Program-made: the position numbers and the translations under genes
Shown: one piece after another, positions 22,925-32,475 of the stretch
Numbering within the stretch: position 1 is the stretch's first letter
Layout: each line of letters starts with the position of its first letter
Notes under the pieces: model-generated
Database searches by the model: none
What the model was told of the DNA's origin: nothing
The model's input: the letters and a program-made list of their open reading frames with translations, nothing else
Source: Gammaproteobacteria bacterium
GTDB lineage: Bacteria > Pseudomonadota > Gammaproteobacteria > SZUA-229
Direction of reading: 5' to 3'
NCBI GenBank assembly: GCA_029881795.1
Contig: JAOULX010000011.1
Coordinates: 1 to 41,082, forward strand
Length of the DNA stretch: 41,082 nt

Positions 22925-25090
22925 TTAGAGTTCGAGTGTGTCTTTTAATACCTTAGGCGTTACAAAGATTAACAACTCGTTTTTCTCTTTTTCTTCCAGC
23001 GTGTGGCGGAATAAGCCACCGATCAGAGGCAGTTCGCCAAGGAAGGGGACTTTGTCTTCTTCGTTACGGGCTACAGATTCGTAGATACCACCGAGTACCA
23101 CCGTTTCGCCGTTATTGACCAGTACCTGAGTACTGACTTCGCGGGTATCAATACTCGGAATATTGGCAAATATTTCACCAACCGAATCTTTGTTGATTTG
23201 TAAATCAAGGATAATGCGGTCATCCGGTGTGATTTGTGGCGTAACTTTTATTGCCAGTACTGCTTTTTTGAACGATACCTGAGTCGCACCGCTTGAAGTG
23301 GCGGATAAGTACGGCACTTCAACACCTTGCTCGATGAAAGCCTCTTTTCTGTCGGCGGTTATAACACGAGGGCTGGAGATGATTTCGCCGGCATTTTCTT
23401 CATGCAAGGCAGACAGTTCCAGATCGACCAGACTGTTCTGGCCTAAAATAGCCAGCGAGAAGGCACCGCTTGGATTAAGCACCGGCATATTGACATTAAG
23501 TCGATCAGGTATGCCGCCCAGTGTAACCGGATTAATAGGGTCGCCATTAGCCAAATTATTAAGGCCACTGTCTACGACACTGTTAGTGCCGTTGATAGAA
23601 CCACTGGTTGTGGTCAGTGTGTTGCCACTGGCATCAACATTGTTTTGACCGAAGCGGGTTCCAAATTCTTCTTTGAATTTTTCATTGGCAATAACAATAC
23701 GGGACTCGACCAGTACCTGCTTAACCGGTACATCGAGTCGGGTCAGTACGCGGCGTACTTCCGCCAGTGAGCTTTCGGTATCTTTCACCATTATGGAGTT
23801 GGTGCGTTCATCAATCAGTACATAGCCGCGCTTGGTGAGCAAACTCTGCTCATCTTTAAAGAGTTTTTCAAGTTCAGATACTTTGGCAAAGTTGATGGTG
23901 AAGAAAGCAGTTTGTAAAGGTGCCAGTTCCGTCACTGCCTGTTGAGACTCAAGGTCGATTTTTTCTTGAGCTGTGATTTCTTCGCTCGGTGCAATCAGCA
24001 TGACTGTGCCGGTTTCACGTTTCGCCAGACCTTTTGATTTTAGAATAATGTCCAGTGCCTGATCCCACGGAACATTTTTCAGTCGCAGTGTCAGATTGCC
24101 GGTGACCGTATCACTGACTACGACGTTGAGGTTGGTGAAGTCTGCAATCAGCTGCAACACAGCGCGGATTGGAATGTCCTGGAAATTAAGCGAGAGTCGC
24201 TCGCCGACATAACCAAATTTTTCTTTCTTCTTGTCTTCCAGTTCCTCTTTTGAAATTTGTTTAAGCTCAATCGTAACGATATTGTCAGATTGATAAACCA
24301 GATGTTCGAAATTATTATTAATCGGTAATATTTCAATCCGGGTAGCGCCATCCTGCTCAAAACTGTCAATGGTTTTTGCTGGTGTTGCAAAGTCGAGTAC
24401 ATCCAGACGCTGGCGCAATGAATCCGGTAGTTTTGAATTTGGGAAATTAATAACAATTTTGCCAAATTCTTCAGTTACATCCATTGGCAGGTTGGCATGA
24501 CTCAGCGCAATGATAACTCGGCCTTCACCGCGTTCACCGCGACGAAAATCAATTTTGCGAATCCCACGCCCAGTCGCAGTAAACCGTTGTGTGTCTTCTA
24601 TGGTGCTGCTGCCACTGCTGGTGCTGTCTTTAGCATCGCTATAGATGGCTGAGGCTTCAGTAGAACCTTGTGTATCAAGAGTAATATAAACCTGGTTGCC
24701 ATCGGCTTGCACTTGATAAGGCACGATCTCAGTCAGGTTTAAAATAACACGGGTACGATTTTTTGCGGTAATGGCAGTAACCGATTGTGCTATGCCGACA
24801 CCAATGGGTTCGGTGCGTTTGGGTAATTTGCTGATGGTGTTGGCAAAATCGAAGGCGATACGGGCAGGGTTGTCGATGGTGAAGCTCAGCGGAGCGTCTA
24901 CTGTGCGATCTGTGCCAAGAATAATCTGCACCCGGTTGCCGGATAAAGTGGCATAGCGGACGGATTCAATCGATGCCAGTGCTGCCGCTGCGGCTTGTTG
25001 ACTGGCTACTGCCGCAAATAGTAAAGCAAAGGCTAAGCCTGTTTTTATTATCTTGTAACTGTGTTTTGCGTTTATGAATGTGTTATTCAT
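22925..25090 (-). CDS. pilQ: Type IV pilus secretin PilQ
   Basis: The 721-aa protein forms the outer-membrane ring through which type IV pili leave the cell. It has a signal peptide (about residues 1-36), two AMIN domains (about 40-130 and 175-275) that bind peptidoglycan, an STN/Secretin_N region (LSLNFQDIPIRAVLQLIADF near 305 and the KLFKDEQSLL segment), and the C-terminal secretin domain with VEVPYLSATSSGATQVSFKK and GGIYESVARNEEDKVPFLGE. It is the last gene of the pilM-N-O-P-Q operon, preceded by pilP with a 15-bp gap. Confidence 0.97.
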   Translation of the reverse strand: MNNTFINAKHSYKIIKTGLAFALLFAAVASQQAAAAALASIESVRYATLSGNRVQIILGTDRTVDAPLSFTIDNPARIAFDFANTISKLPKRTEPIGVGIAQSVTAITAKNRTRVILNLTEIVPYQVQADGNQVYITLDTQGSTEASAIYSDAKDSTSSGSSTIEDTQRFTATGRGIRKIDFRRGERGEGRVIIALSHANLPMDVTEEFGKIVINFPNSKLPDSLRQRLDVLDFATPAKTIDSFEQDGATRIEILPINNNFEHLVYQSDNIVTIELKQISKEELEDKKKEKFGYVGERLSLNFQDIPIRAVLQLIADFTNLNVVVSDTVTGNLTLRLKNVPWDQALDIILKSKGLAKRETGTVMLIAPSEEITAQEKIDLESQQAVTELAPLQTAFFTINFAKVSELEKLFKDEQSLLTKRGYVLIDERTNSIMVKDTESSLAEVRRVLTRLDVPVKQVLVESRIVIANEKFKEEFGTRFGQNNVDASGNTLTTTSGSINGTNSVVDSGLNNLANGDPINPVTLGGIPDRLNVNMPVLNPSGAFSLAILGQNSLVDLELSALHEENAGEIISSPRVITADRKEAFIEQGVEVPYLSATSSGATQVSFKKAVLAIKVTPQITPDDRIILDLQINKDSVGEIFANIPSIDTREVSTQVLVNNGETVVLGGIYESVARNEEDKVPFLGELPLIGGLFRHTLEEKEKNELLIFVTPKVLKDTLEL

Positions 25091-25105
25091 AATAAACTCC
25101 TGAAA

Positions 25106-25642
25106 TTAGTCATTACCAAGGGCAAGTGATGCTTTGCGTTCGATGTAACCACCGAGCCCGTCGGCGACTATTTCTAAAAATTCAATTGAATTCTCAGTGA
25201 TGAGAACAATTTGACCTTCATTTTGTCCTGCGTAATTCCCGGGCAGAACTCTGTGCACTACATTAGTAGGGTCTTTAATCAGCCCCCATTTGATGTTGTT
25301 TTGTTCCAGCAGTCCCACCATCCGTAAAGTATCAAGCGGAAATCCTTCAAGCTGTTCTTTGGGGCGGGTGATATTGGGTCTGAGCGCGTTGGTGGCAACC
25401 GCTTCGTCAATGCTTTGAGAGACTTCTTGTTGAAACGGGTCTCTTAAATCAGATGCTGAATAAATAAAATTCTTATATGGTTTGAACTGTGGTATGGGTT
25501 TTACCGTGCCCTGATGTTTGGACTTAACGGAGTTAATGTAGGCGTTAAGGTCATCGTGGTTCTGTGAACAGCCCGATAAAAGTGCGCCACACAGAGCCAG
25601 TAAAGCAAGTGAAGATGCTGGGTGGTTTTGCAGGAAAATCAT
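25106..25642 (-). CDS. pilP: Type IV pilus inner-membrane lipoprotein PilP
   Basis: The 178-aa protein has a lipoprotein signal (LALLALCGALLSGC, lipobox LLSGC) and the PilP periplasmic domain (about residues 75-175) with FPLDTLRMVGLLEQNNIKWG and GNYAGQNEGQIVLI. PilP connects the PilN-PilO inner-membrane platform to the PilQ secretin. The start codon overlaps the end of pilO by 4 bases (25639-25642). Confidence 0.96.
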   Translation of the reverse strand: MIFLQNHPASSLALLALCGALLSGCSQNHDDLNAYINSVKSKHQGTVKPIPQFKPYKNFIYSASDLRDPFQQEVSQSIDEAVATNALRPNITRPKEQLEGFPLDTLRMVGLLEQNNIKWGLIKDPTNVVHRVLPGNYAGQNEGQIVLITENSIEFLEIVADGLGGYIERKASLALGND

Positions 25643-26301
25643 AATTTTCCTCCTGATGACTCTTCAAGATACTGATAAGTGATGACGGTTAAATCCATTA
25701 CCATTTTCACACTTTCTCGGGTTTTGCTCTTAAGAGTATCCTGAGGCTGTATTTTTATGTCCTGTAGGGTAACGATACGTGGCAGTGCTGCGACGCCGCT
25801 GACAAAATTAGCAAACTGGTGGTAACGACCACTGACTTTGAGTTTAATCGGGTATTCGGAATAAAATTCTTTTGATACCAGTTTGTCGGGTTTGAAATAT
25901 TCAATTTCCAGACCTGCAGCAATACCAGTTTGAGAAATATCTGTGAGCAGTGATTCGATTTCTGTTTTATCAGGCAGCTGTCTGAGCAGAGTACCAAATG
26001 ATTTGCGCATGTCCTCTAATTGCTGGGTATATGCCTCCAGGTTGACTGCGGTTGCCTGTTTCTGATCATAGGACTGTCGCAGTGTTTGTTCCTGTTGCTT
26101 AAGCATCTCAATCTGTGTATTTAGCTTGGTTATTTTTAAAAAATAACCGGCTGTCAGCACGGCCAGAAAAATAAAGATAAGAGCCGCAATTTTTGCTGGT
26201 TTGGGTGCCGAGCCGATATTCTTCAGGTCATTAACGTCAATGTTATTGATTTTTTCGACTATATCACCGACGTCGATATTGTTGAGATCGGAAAATTTCA
26301 T
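25639..26301 (-). CDS. pilO: Type IV pilus alignment protein PilO
   Basis: The 220-aa protein has one N-terminal transmembrane helix (about residues 37-56, PAKIAALIFIFLAVLTAGYF), a coiled coil (about 60-110, QIEMLKQQEQTLRQSYDQKQ) and a ferredoxin-like periplasmic domain (about 115-215, IAAGLEIEYFKPDKL and YPIKLKVSGRYHQFANF). PilO pairs with PilN to form the alignment complex. It follows pilN by 2 bp. Confidence 0.97.
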   Translation of the reverse strand: MKFSDLNNIDVGDIVEKINNIDVNDLKNIGSAPKPAKIAALIFIFLAVLTAGYFLKITKLNTQIEMLKQQEQTLRQSYDQKQATAVNLEAYTQQLEDMRKSFGTLLRQLPDKTEIESLLTDISQTGIAAGLEIEYFKPDKLVSKEFYSEYPIKLKVSGRYHQFANFVSGVAALPRIVTLQDIKIQPQDTLKSKTRESVKMVMDLTVITYQYLEESSGGKL

Positions 26302-26303
26302 GC

Positions 26304-26864
26304 TTAACTCTCTCCTGCTTTCTGGTCAGGAGCTGATTGATTTACCTTGAGTACAAATTCAGCATTTCGGAATGATTTCTGTTTGGTTTCAATGTATTCA
26401 AGCCGCGGGTTTGCCATCCACTCAGAGGCATCGATATTTCTCATATAAGCTGAAACTCGGCCATTGGATTCGGCCAGGCCTTTGATGATCAGCTCATCTG
26501 CTTTTTGTTCCAAAGAGACCAGGGTGATTCCCTCCGGTACGGTGCGGACAATTTCATCAAAGATATGTACGATCTGCGGGCGCTTTTGCTGTAATGACTG
26601 GATGATGTCCATTCTGGCCAGCAGTTTACTTTTTGTTGTTTCCAGATCTTTGATTTCGTTTAGTTCGGTATCGAGTTTAGAGATTTCAGTATTTAACACA
26701 TTGTTTCTGCGATTCTGATTATCCACAAAACCATTCATTTGGGTGTAAATCAGGAAAAAAACAGCTCCCGCGAACATGGCTGCTATCAGGGCGCTTTGTG
26801 AAAATTCTTTGGTCTGTTGTGCGCGCAGTTCTTCGCGCCATGGCAGCAGATTAATATGGGCCAT
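26304..26864 (-). CDS. pilN: Type IV pilus assembly protein PilN
   Basis: I chose the ATG at 26864, which has AGGAG 8 bases upstream; a TTG two codons earlier is less likely. The 186-aa product begins with the conserved INLLPWREE motif that binds PilM, then one transmembrane helix (about residues 25-41, ALIAAMFAGAVFFLIYT), a coiled coil (about 48-85) and a PilN ferredoxin-like domain. It overlaps the end of pilM by 14 bases, indicating coupled translation. Confidence 0.96.
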   Translation of the reverse strand: MAHINLLPWREELRAQQTKEFSQSALIAAMFAGAVFFLIYTQMNGFVDNQNRRNNVLNTEISKLDTELNEIKDLETTKSKLLARMDIIQSLQQKRPQIVHIFDEIVRTVPEGITLVSLEQKADELIIKGLAESNGRVSAYMRNIDASEWMANPRLEYIETKQKSFRNAEFVLKVNQSAPDQKAGES

Positions 26865-27930
26865 CGTCAAAACTCCTTAATGCTAGTCCACAGGCAATCA
26901 TCATTGATGGGGCATCATTACTTAACGTGGTCGGGTTAATTTTTGGTGACATGCTCATATTTGAAAACGGGTTTGCAATAATGGTTTTAATGCCTAATTG
27001 TTCTTCGATATGTTCATCAATGCCGGCGATTGATGCGCAGCCGCCTGCTAAGACAATTAGGTCGACATTGTCATGGTGGCCAGCGGTATAGAAAAACTGC
27101 AGAAAACGACTGACTTGCTGTGCCATTGTTTCTTTAAAGGGTTCGAGTACCTCAGGGATATAGTTATCTGGCAAACCGCCTTCTTTTTTAAGCCGGCCAG
27201 CTTCTTCATAAGACAGTGCGTAGCGACGCATAATTTCTTCGGTTAATTGCTTGCCACCAAAAGCCTGTTCACGGGTGTATATCAGGCTATTGTTAATGAT
27301 GACATTAAGGCTGGTCATGGTGGCACCAATATCAATCACCGCAATGATGCTGTCGCTGGTGATGCCGGGAATTTTTTCGACCACCAATGGGGTAGAGGTT
27401 TCGATGGTATAAGCCTCTACATCGACGATTTTGGCCTCAAGGTTCGCCATCTCTAAGGCAGCGGTACGAATTTCAATATTTTCACTGCGTGATGCCGCGA
27501 GCAGAATATCGTTCATTTCAGGGGCTTTTTCAGAAGGCCCGATGATCTGAAAATCGAGGTTTATTTCATCTAATGGATAAGGGATATACTGATCGGCTTC
27601 GAGTTCGATCTGTTCTTCGAGTTCTTTGTCGTTGAGTGCGGCAGGCATCTGAATCGATTTGGTAATGACAGCAGAGCCAGCAACGGCAACGGCCGCAAAT
27701 TTGGCTTTGGTATTAGCACGTTTCATGGCTTTTTTGATAGCTTCGGCAACCGCTTCAGGGTCCTGAATGGTTTTTTCAACCACAGCATCGGCTGGCAAGG
27801 GCTCTACAGCCTGAGCTTCGATTTTGTACTGGTCGCCATTTTTACTTAATTCCAGCAGCTTAATAGACGTAGAACTGATGTCTATTCCTAATAATGCAGC
27901 TTTTTTGCGTTTAAGAGAAAACACAAGCAT
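26851..27930 (-). CDS. pilM: Type IV pilus assembly protein PilM
   Basis: The 359-aa protein is an actin-like cytoplasmic ATP-binding protein that docks on the N-terminal tail of PilN. Actin-fold motifs are visible: LLGIDISSTSIKLLELS near the N-terminus, IAVIDIGATMTSLNVI at about residue 190 and VDLIVLAGGCASIAGIDEH at about 287. It is the first gene of the pil operon, with AGGACAGGGG just before the ATG, and is divergent from mrcA across 165 bp. Confidence 0.97.
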   Translation of the reverse strand: MLVFSLKRKKAALLGIDISSTSIKLLELSKNGDQYKIEAQAVEPLPADAVVEKTIQDPEAVAEAIKKAMKRANTKAKFAAVAVAGSAVITKSIQMPAALNDKELEEQIELEADQYIPYPLDEINLDFQIIGPSEKAPEMNDILLAASRSENIEIRTAALEMANLEAKIVDVEAYTIETSTPLVVEKIPGITSDSIIAVIDIGATMTSLNVIINNSLIYTREQAFGGKQLTEEIMRRYALSYEEAGRLKKEGGLPDNYIPEVLEPFKETMAQQVSRFLQFFYTAGHHDNVDLIVLAGGCASIAGIDEHIEEQLGIKTIIANPFSNMSMSPKINPTTLSNDAPSMMIACGLALRSFDDGPY

Positions 27931-28049
27931 CCCCTGTCCTAGTTTATGTTATGCCAATAACATGAGAATTTGGTTTAAATAGTAGCCGCAAGTTAAGAAA
28001 ATTACTAGCCAATTCTTAAATTAATATCGCTTAAAGCCCGTTGAGGCAC

Positions 28050-28055
28050 TATAAT
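28050..28055 (+). promoter_or_regulatory. Possible -10 box of mrcA
   Basis: A perfect TATAAT lies 41 bases before the mrcA ATG in the divergent pilM-mrcA gap. I see no good -35 hexamer at the proper distance, so this is a weak call. Confidence 0.35.
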
Positions 28056-28095
28056 TTTCGGATATTTGGTAAATGACAGGGTCTAAACGAGCGTT

Positions 28096-30753
28096 ATGCG
28101 TGGCTATATTAAGTTTATTAAACTGGGTTCGGCTGTATTTTTGACGGCCCTGGTGGTTGGTCTGTTGTCCGTTTTAGGGACTTATTTGTTTATTTCACCG
28201 TCATTACCATCGATTGAAGGATTAAGTGATGTAAAACTACAAGTTCCCCTGCGTATCTATAGTCAGGATGGGGCCTTAATCGGTGAGTTTGGTGAAAAAA
28301 GACGCTCACCCAAAGAGCTCGGTGAGATTCCATTACAGTTACGCCAGGCTTTTCTTTCTGCTGAGGACGACCGCTTTTATGAACATCCTGGTATTGACTA
28401 TCAGGGCATTCTGCGTGCAGTTGGGCAGCTTGTTAAAACCGGTAAGCGGGGCCAGGGTGGTAGCACGATCACCATGCAGTTAGCCCGAAACTTTTATCTT
28501 AGTCCTGAGAAAACCTACGTCAGAAAGATCAAAGAGCTGTTTTTATCACTGAAAATAGAGAGTGAGCTGGAAAAAGACCAGATTCTTGAACTTTATCTCA
28601 ATAAAATATATCTGGGTAATCGGGCCTATGGTGTGGCCGCCGCAGCGCAGGTTTATTATGGCAAACAATTAGCGGATCTTGATCTGGCGCAGATCGCGAT
28701 GATTGCCGGTCTACCTAAAGCGCCCTCGCGTTATAACCCTATTATTAACCCGGACCGAGCAGTGCTGCGGCGAAATTATGTGTTAAAGCGAATGGTTAAG
28801 CTCGGTTATATCGACGAGGCAGATATGCGCTGGGCCAGAGTACAGCCTGTTACGGCGGGCTTGCATCAGTCACCGATCGACGTCAATGCACCTTATATTG
28901 CGGAAATGGTGCGTGCGGAACTGGTTGAACAGTATGGTAATGATGCCTACACCAATGGCTTAAAAGTGATTACCACGGTTGATAGCCGCTTACAAACAGC
29001 GGCGAATAACGCACTGGTGACGTCATTATTAGATTATGACGTGAGGCACGGCTATCGCGGCGTTGAAGCTCATTTTGACATTACTTATCAGCCGGAGGAG
29101 CTGGTCCAGCCCGTTATTAAAGAGAAGCGTCGCGGCACTTCATCTCTGGGAGGCGATATCGTGCGTTTACCAGAAACAGAAGGGTTGATTGATGAATTGA
29201 TGCTGGGGCTAGGGCTGGTAGAGAAAGCAAGCGTTGATATGATGCTTGGAAAACCCGAAGTTAAGCTCTGGGAACAGGCTTATATGCAGGGCCAGTCTGA
29301 GGAATGGGATAAGCAGTTAAAGCCTTTCATCGAAGAGAATGGCCTGAAGGCGGCATTAGTGCTTGAAGTCAATGAGAAAAGTGCAAAAGTCTATTTGCGC
29401 GGAGACCGTATTATCGCACTGGACTGGGCCGGCATTGAATGGGCACGGCCCTATGAGACCGTCAATAAACAAGGGGTTGCTCCTAGCCGGGTCAGCGATG
29501 TGTTTGTTGAGGGTGATATCATCCGCATTCGCCGTGATAAAGAAGGTCACTGGCAGCTAAGTCAGATACCAGAAGTGGAAGGGTCGTTACTGGCGATAAA
29601 TCCGAATGACGGCGGCATCAGGGCACTGATCGGTGGCTTTAATTTTACCCGCAGTAGCTTTAACCGGGTGTTGCAGGCGAAGAGACAGGCCGGCTCATCT
29701 TTCAAGCCGTTTATTTATTCTGCGGCGCTTGAAAAAGACTATACAGCGGCATCGATAATTAATGACGCACCGGTTGTATTCCATGATTCGGCACTGGAGG
29801 GTATGTGGAAGCCGGAGAATTACAGCGGAAAATTTTATGGCCCGACACGGTTTCGTAAAGCCTTAATGAAATCGAGAAACCTGGTGTCAATTCGGGTGCT
29901 ACGATCAATCGGGGTGGGTTATGCTGCACGTTACGCTGAAAAATTTGGTTTTGATCGCAATTCGCTGCGTAAAGATCTGACGCTTGCGCTGGGCAGCTGT
30001 GAATTAACACCGCTTGAGCTGGGTACCGGTTTTTCAGTCATCGCTAACGGCGGTTATAAAGTAAAGCCATATTTTATCAAACGAATTATTGATATTGATT
30101 ATCGTACGGTTTTTGAAGCCGATCCGGCAGTTGCCTGCGTTAGTTGTGCATTAACACAACAGACATCCGATCAGTTTATTTTTCAGCGCAGTGAAAATGC
30201 AGCCGAGCTGCCCGTTGAATTAAAATTAGATGATGAGCCAGAAGTAATGGGGCGCTTGCCTAAACAGGCAGAGCAAACTGTTGAAGGGCGCAATATTTAT
30301 TTAATGAATTCCATATTAAGAGATGTGGTTAAGAAAGGCACAGCGCGCAGGGCCAGAGTGCTGGGTCGTAATGACCTGGCCGGCAAAACCGGTACCACCA
30401 ATGATCAGCGCGACGCCTGGTTTAATGGCTTTATGCCGGATCTGGTAGCCACTACCTGGGTCGGCTTTGATCAGGTTAAATCGCTGGGGGCCAGAGAGAC
30501 CGGCTCGCGTGCGGCCCTGCCTATGTGGATTGACTTTATGCGTGAGGCGTTAAAAGGCGTTCCAGAAAAACAACTGGAAAGACCTGAAGGTCTGCTTGAA
30601 GTCAGAATAAATGCAGATACTGGCGAGCTGGCAGCACCTGGAGATCCGCGTGCTATCTTTGAAACCTTCCGCAGTGAGCGTGCTCCTAAAGCCGGGCAGG
30701 TTTTGCCGACAGTACCAGCCGGCGATGGCGAGATGCCAGAGCATCTGTTTTAA
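28096..30753 (+). CDS. mrcA: Penicillin-binding protein 1A (bifunctional transglycosylase/transpeptidase)
   Basis: The 885-aa class A PBP polymerises and crosslinks peptidoglycan in the periplasm. One N-terminal transmembrane helix (about residues 8-33) is followed by a GT51 glycosyltransferase domain with the catalytic Glu90 in SAEDDRFYEHPGIDYQG and GQGGSTITMQLARNFYL. An OB-like insert lies in the middle. The transpeptidase domain has SxxK with Ser534 (QAGSSFKPFIY), SRN (MKSRNLVSI) and KTGTTND near residue 763. The position next to pilM is the classic gammaproteobacterial mrcA-pilM arrangement. Confidence 0.97.
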   Translation: MRGYIKFIKLGSAVFLTALVVGLLSVLGTYLFISPSLPSIEGLSDVKLQVPLRIYSQDGALIGEFGEKRRSPKELGEIPLQLRQAFLSAEDDRFYEHPGIDYQGILRAVGQLVKTGKRGQGGSTITMQLARNFYLSPEKTYVRKIKELFLSLKIESELEKDQILELYLNKIYLGNRAYGVAAAAQVYYGKQLADLDLAQIAMIAGLPKAPSRYNPIINPDRAVLRRNYVLKRMVKLGYIDEADMRWARVQPVTAGLHQSPIDVNAPYIAEMVRAELVEQYGNDAYTNGLKVITTVDSRLQTAANNALVTSLLDYDVRHGYRGVEAHFDITYQPEELVQPVIKEKRRGTSSLGGDIVRLPETEGLIDELMLGLGLVEKASVDMMLGKPEVKLWEQAYMQGQSEEWDKQLKPFIEENGLKAALVLEVNEKSAKVYLRGDRIIALDWAGIEWARPYETVNKQGVAPSRVSDVFVEGDIIRIRRDKEGHWQLSQIPEVEGSLLAINPNDGGIRALIGGFNFTRSSFNRVLQAKRQAGSSFKPFIYSAALEKDYTAASIINDAPVVFHDSALEGMWKPENYSGKFYGPTRFRKALMKSRNLVSIRVLRSIGVGYAARYAEKFGFDRNSLRKDLTLALGSCELTPLELGTGFSVIANGGYKVKPYFIKRIIDIDYRTVFEADPAVACVSCALTQQTSDQFIFQRSENAAELPVELKLDDEPEVMGRLPKQAEQTVEGRNIYLMNSILRDVVKKGTARRARVLGRNDLAGKTGTTNDQRDAWFNGFMPDLVATTWVGFDQVKSLGARETGSRAALPMWIDFMREALKGVPEKQLERPEGLLEVRINADTGELAAPGDPRAIFETFRSERAPKAGQVLPTVPAGDGEMPEHLF

Positions 30754-30835
30754 AAAATATTTTTCGAAAATAACGCAAAGCGCAGTTATCTATTGTGTTT
30801 TGCGTTACAGGCATAAGTTGTTTTGCAGCGCCGGC

Positions 30836-31753
30836 TTATTCCCACTCCATTTCCCGGTAAACTTTCTGAATATTTTTTCGGCTTAAGTTATCTGCATTCA
30901 GCAAATAACTGAACGCTGACTGATCAACAGTTGCTATTTCGGAAATGTCGCGTTCATCGTCTATAAACGTGCGCACTTGTTGCCGCAGAAAACGTAAATA
31001 ATCATAAGTGTCGTGAGTTGCTTTTTGAAGTGTAGTGGGCGCACCATGTCCCGGAATGATATGAGCAGGCTGAAGTGAGGCGATCGCTTCAAAAGCAGCA
31101 AGCCAGTTTTTGCTGTCTGAATGTTCGGCTAGGTTGAGCATGCGCTCAGTGTAGATGTTATCTCCGCTGAACAGTATCTTGCTTTGTGGTAGCCAGACAT
31201 AGCTGTCGCCAGGGGTATGAGCTGGGCCTGAGAAATAGATTTCAAGCAGGGTGTTGCCGGATGAAAAAGTATAAGATGTATCGAATGTAATATCAGCAGT
31301 TTTGGCTACGGTATTTTTAAGAACTGATGCCCCTGCAGTATTGAGCATTCGTGTTTTCTGTTGGGAAAGTTGTTGGCGTTGTGCAGTAACTGTGCGCTTG
31401 CTGGAAATGATTTTTGCACCAAGAGTGCTGAAGTAGCTGTTACCAAACCAGCGATGATCCTGCGAACCGGTATTGATGACATACCGAATCGGTTGCTGAG
31501 TAACGGTCTTTATTGCCTGATGAAGTTTCATTGCGCCAGGGTAGCCACCACCGGAATCAATCAGAACAACGCCATCAGTGGTTATAATAAAACCAAAAGT
31601 GGCATTGTTACCAAGGTTTTCTGCGCTGCGATTCGTAAGCGGACCAACAATAGCCCAACTGTTTTCGCTAACCCTGACAACTTTAAGGGCGCTATCGGCA
31701 TGTAACGAAAAGCTGTTTGAGAAGAACAAAATTATAAGGATCAGTCTTTTCAT
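30836..31753 (-). CDS. MBL-fold hydrolase with variant metal site, exported
   Basis: The 305-aa protein has a signal peptide (residues 1-19, cleavage near LHAD) and a metallo-beta-lactamase fold. The usual HxHxDH motif is GSQDH here (NTGSQDHRWFGN): the first two histidines are replaced while Asp99 and His100 remain. His179 (GPAHTPGDS), Asp198 (LFSGDNIY) and His236 (IIPGHGAP) are present. Relatives with the same NTG.QDH pattern exist, so this appears to be a subfamily feature that keeps one metal site. It is convergent with mrcA and 92 bp after the response regulator stop. The substrate is unknown. Confidence 0.8.
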   Translation of the reverse strand: MKRLILIILFFSNSFSLHADSALKVVRVSENSWAIVGPLTNRSAENLGNNATFGFIITTDGVVLIDSGGGYPGAMKLHQAIKTVTQQPIRYVINTGSQDHRWFGNSYFSTLGAKIISSKRTVTAQRQQLSQQKTRMLNTAGASVLKNTVAKTADITFDTSYTFSSGNTLLEIYFSGPAHTPGDSYVWLPQSKILFSGDNIYTERMLNLAEHSDSKNWLAAFEAIASLQPAHIIPGHGAPTTLQKATHDTYDYLRFLRQQVRTFIDDERDISEIATVDQSAFSYLLNADNLSRKNIQKVYREMEWE

Positions 31754-31783
31754 TATTGAGCTGTCCAGTTGCTTGGTGGGTAT

Positions 31784-31819
31784 AAAAAACTCGGCTTAGC
31801 TTGCAGTTTAAACTAAGCC
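31784..31819 (-). terminator. Terminator after the two-component genes
   Basis: On the minus strand ggcttag (complement of 31813-31819) and ctaagcc (complement of 31793-31799) form a 7-bp stem followed by TTTTTT. It ends the kinase/regulator transcript before the MBL gene. Confidence 0.75.
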
Positions 31820-31845
31820 TGCCACAAAAGTACAATGAAGGTGTG

Positions 31846-32475
31846 TTATAGCAAGCCCAGTTGCTGTGCTTTTATCGCAGCCTGAGCCCGGGATGAAATA
31901 TTGAGTTTGTCATAAAGACGTTTAATATGATCCATTATGGTATAGACGCTGAGATCGAGTTCAGTAGCAATTTCCTTGTTTTGCAGACCCTGTGCAATCA
32001 TTTTAAGTATCTGATTTTGACGATCAGTCAGGTTGTTTTCGGGCTCCTTGTGATTATGAAAATAATTCATCATCATGCTGGCTACTTTGGGTGATAGCGG
32101 TGGCTCTCCCTTATTGATATTAAGCAGGCTTGATTTGAAGTTTTCTCGCGAACCACTTTTTATAATATAACCATCGGCACCGAGCTGGAGTGCTGAAAAT
32201 ATATTGTCGTGATCATCAAAAATAGTGGACATGACGCAGAGTGTTTGAGCATGCTTTTGTTTTATTGCTTTAAGGATTTCAAGGCCGGAGCCGTCTGGCA
32301 GGTTAATATCCAGTAGTGCGATAGTAAAGTTTTGATTTGCTAAGTGCTGTTGAGCTTCTTTGATGTCGTCGGCTTTAAAAATAATATGCCCGGGGAATGT
32401 CTCTTTTAAAATATCTGAAATCCAGTTCTGTATATCCGGCTGGTCTTCAAGTAATAAAATATTTAGTAGGCTCAC
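31846..32475 (-). CDS. NarL/LuxR-type response regulator
   Basis: The 209-aa protein has a receiver domain (residues 1-120) with the acidic pair in LLLEDQPD, phospho-acceptor Asp in IALLDINLPDGSGLEIL (about residue 56) and Lys in YIIKSGS. A LuxR-type helix-turn-helix follows at about 145-205 (LTDRQNQILKMIAQGLQNKE, then DLSVYTIMDHIKRLYDKL). The start is a GTG that overlaps the kinase stop by 4 bases (GTGA), so the two are translationally coupled. Targets are unknown; the neighbouring large regulator and surface protein genes are candidates by position only. Confidence 0.95.
   Translation of the reverse strand: MSLLNILLLEDQPDIQNWISDILKETFPGHIIFKADDIKEAQQHLANQNFTIALLDINLPDGSGLEILKAIKQKHAQTLCVMSTIFDDHDNIFSALQLGADGYIIKSGSRENFKSSLLNINKGEPPLSPKVASMMMNYFHNHKEPENNLTDRQNQILKMIAQGLQNKEIATELDLSVYTIMDHIKRLYDKLNISSRAQAAIKAQQLGLL

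Noticed and set aside
30771-30807. Hairpin after mrcA (taacgcaaa/tttgcgtta) as terminator
   Set aside because: The loop is long (19 bases) and no T-run follows on either strand, so I did not call it.
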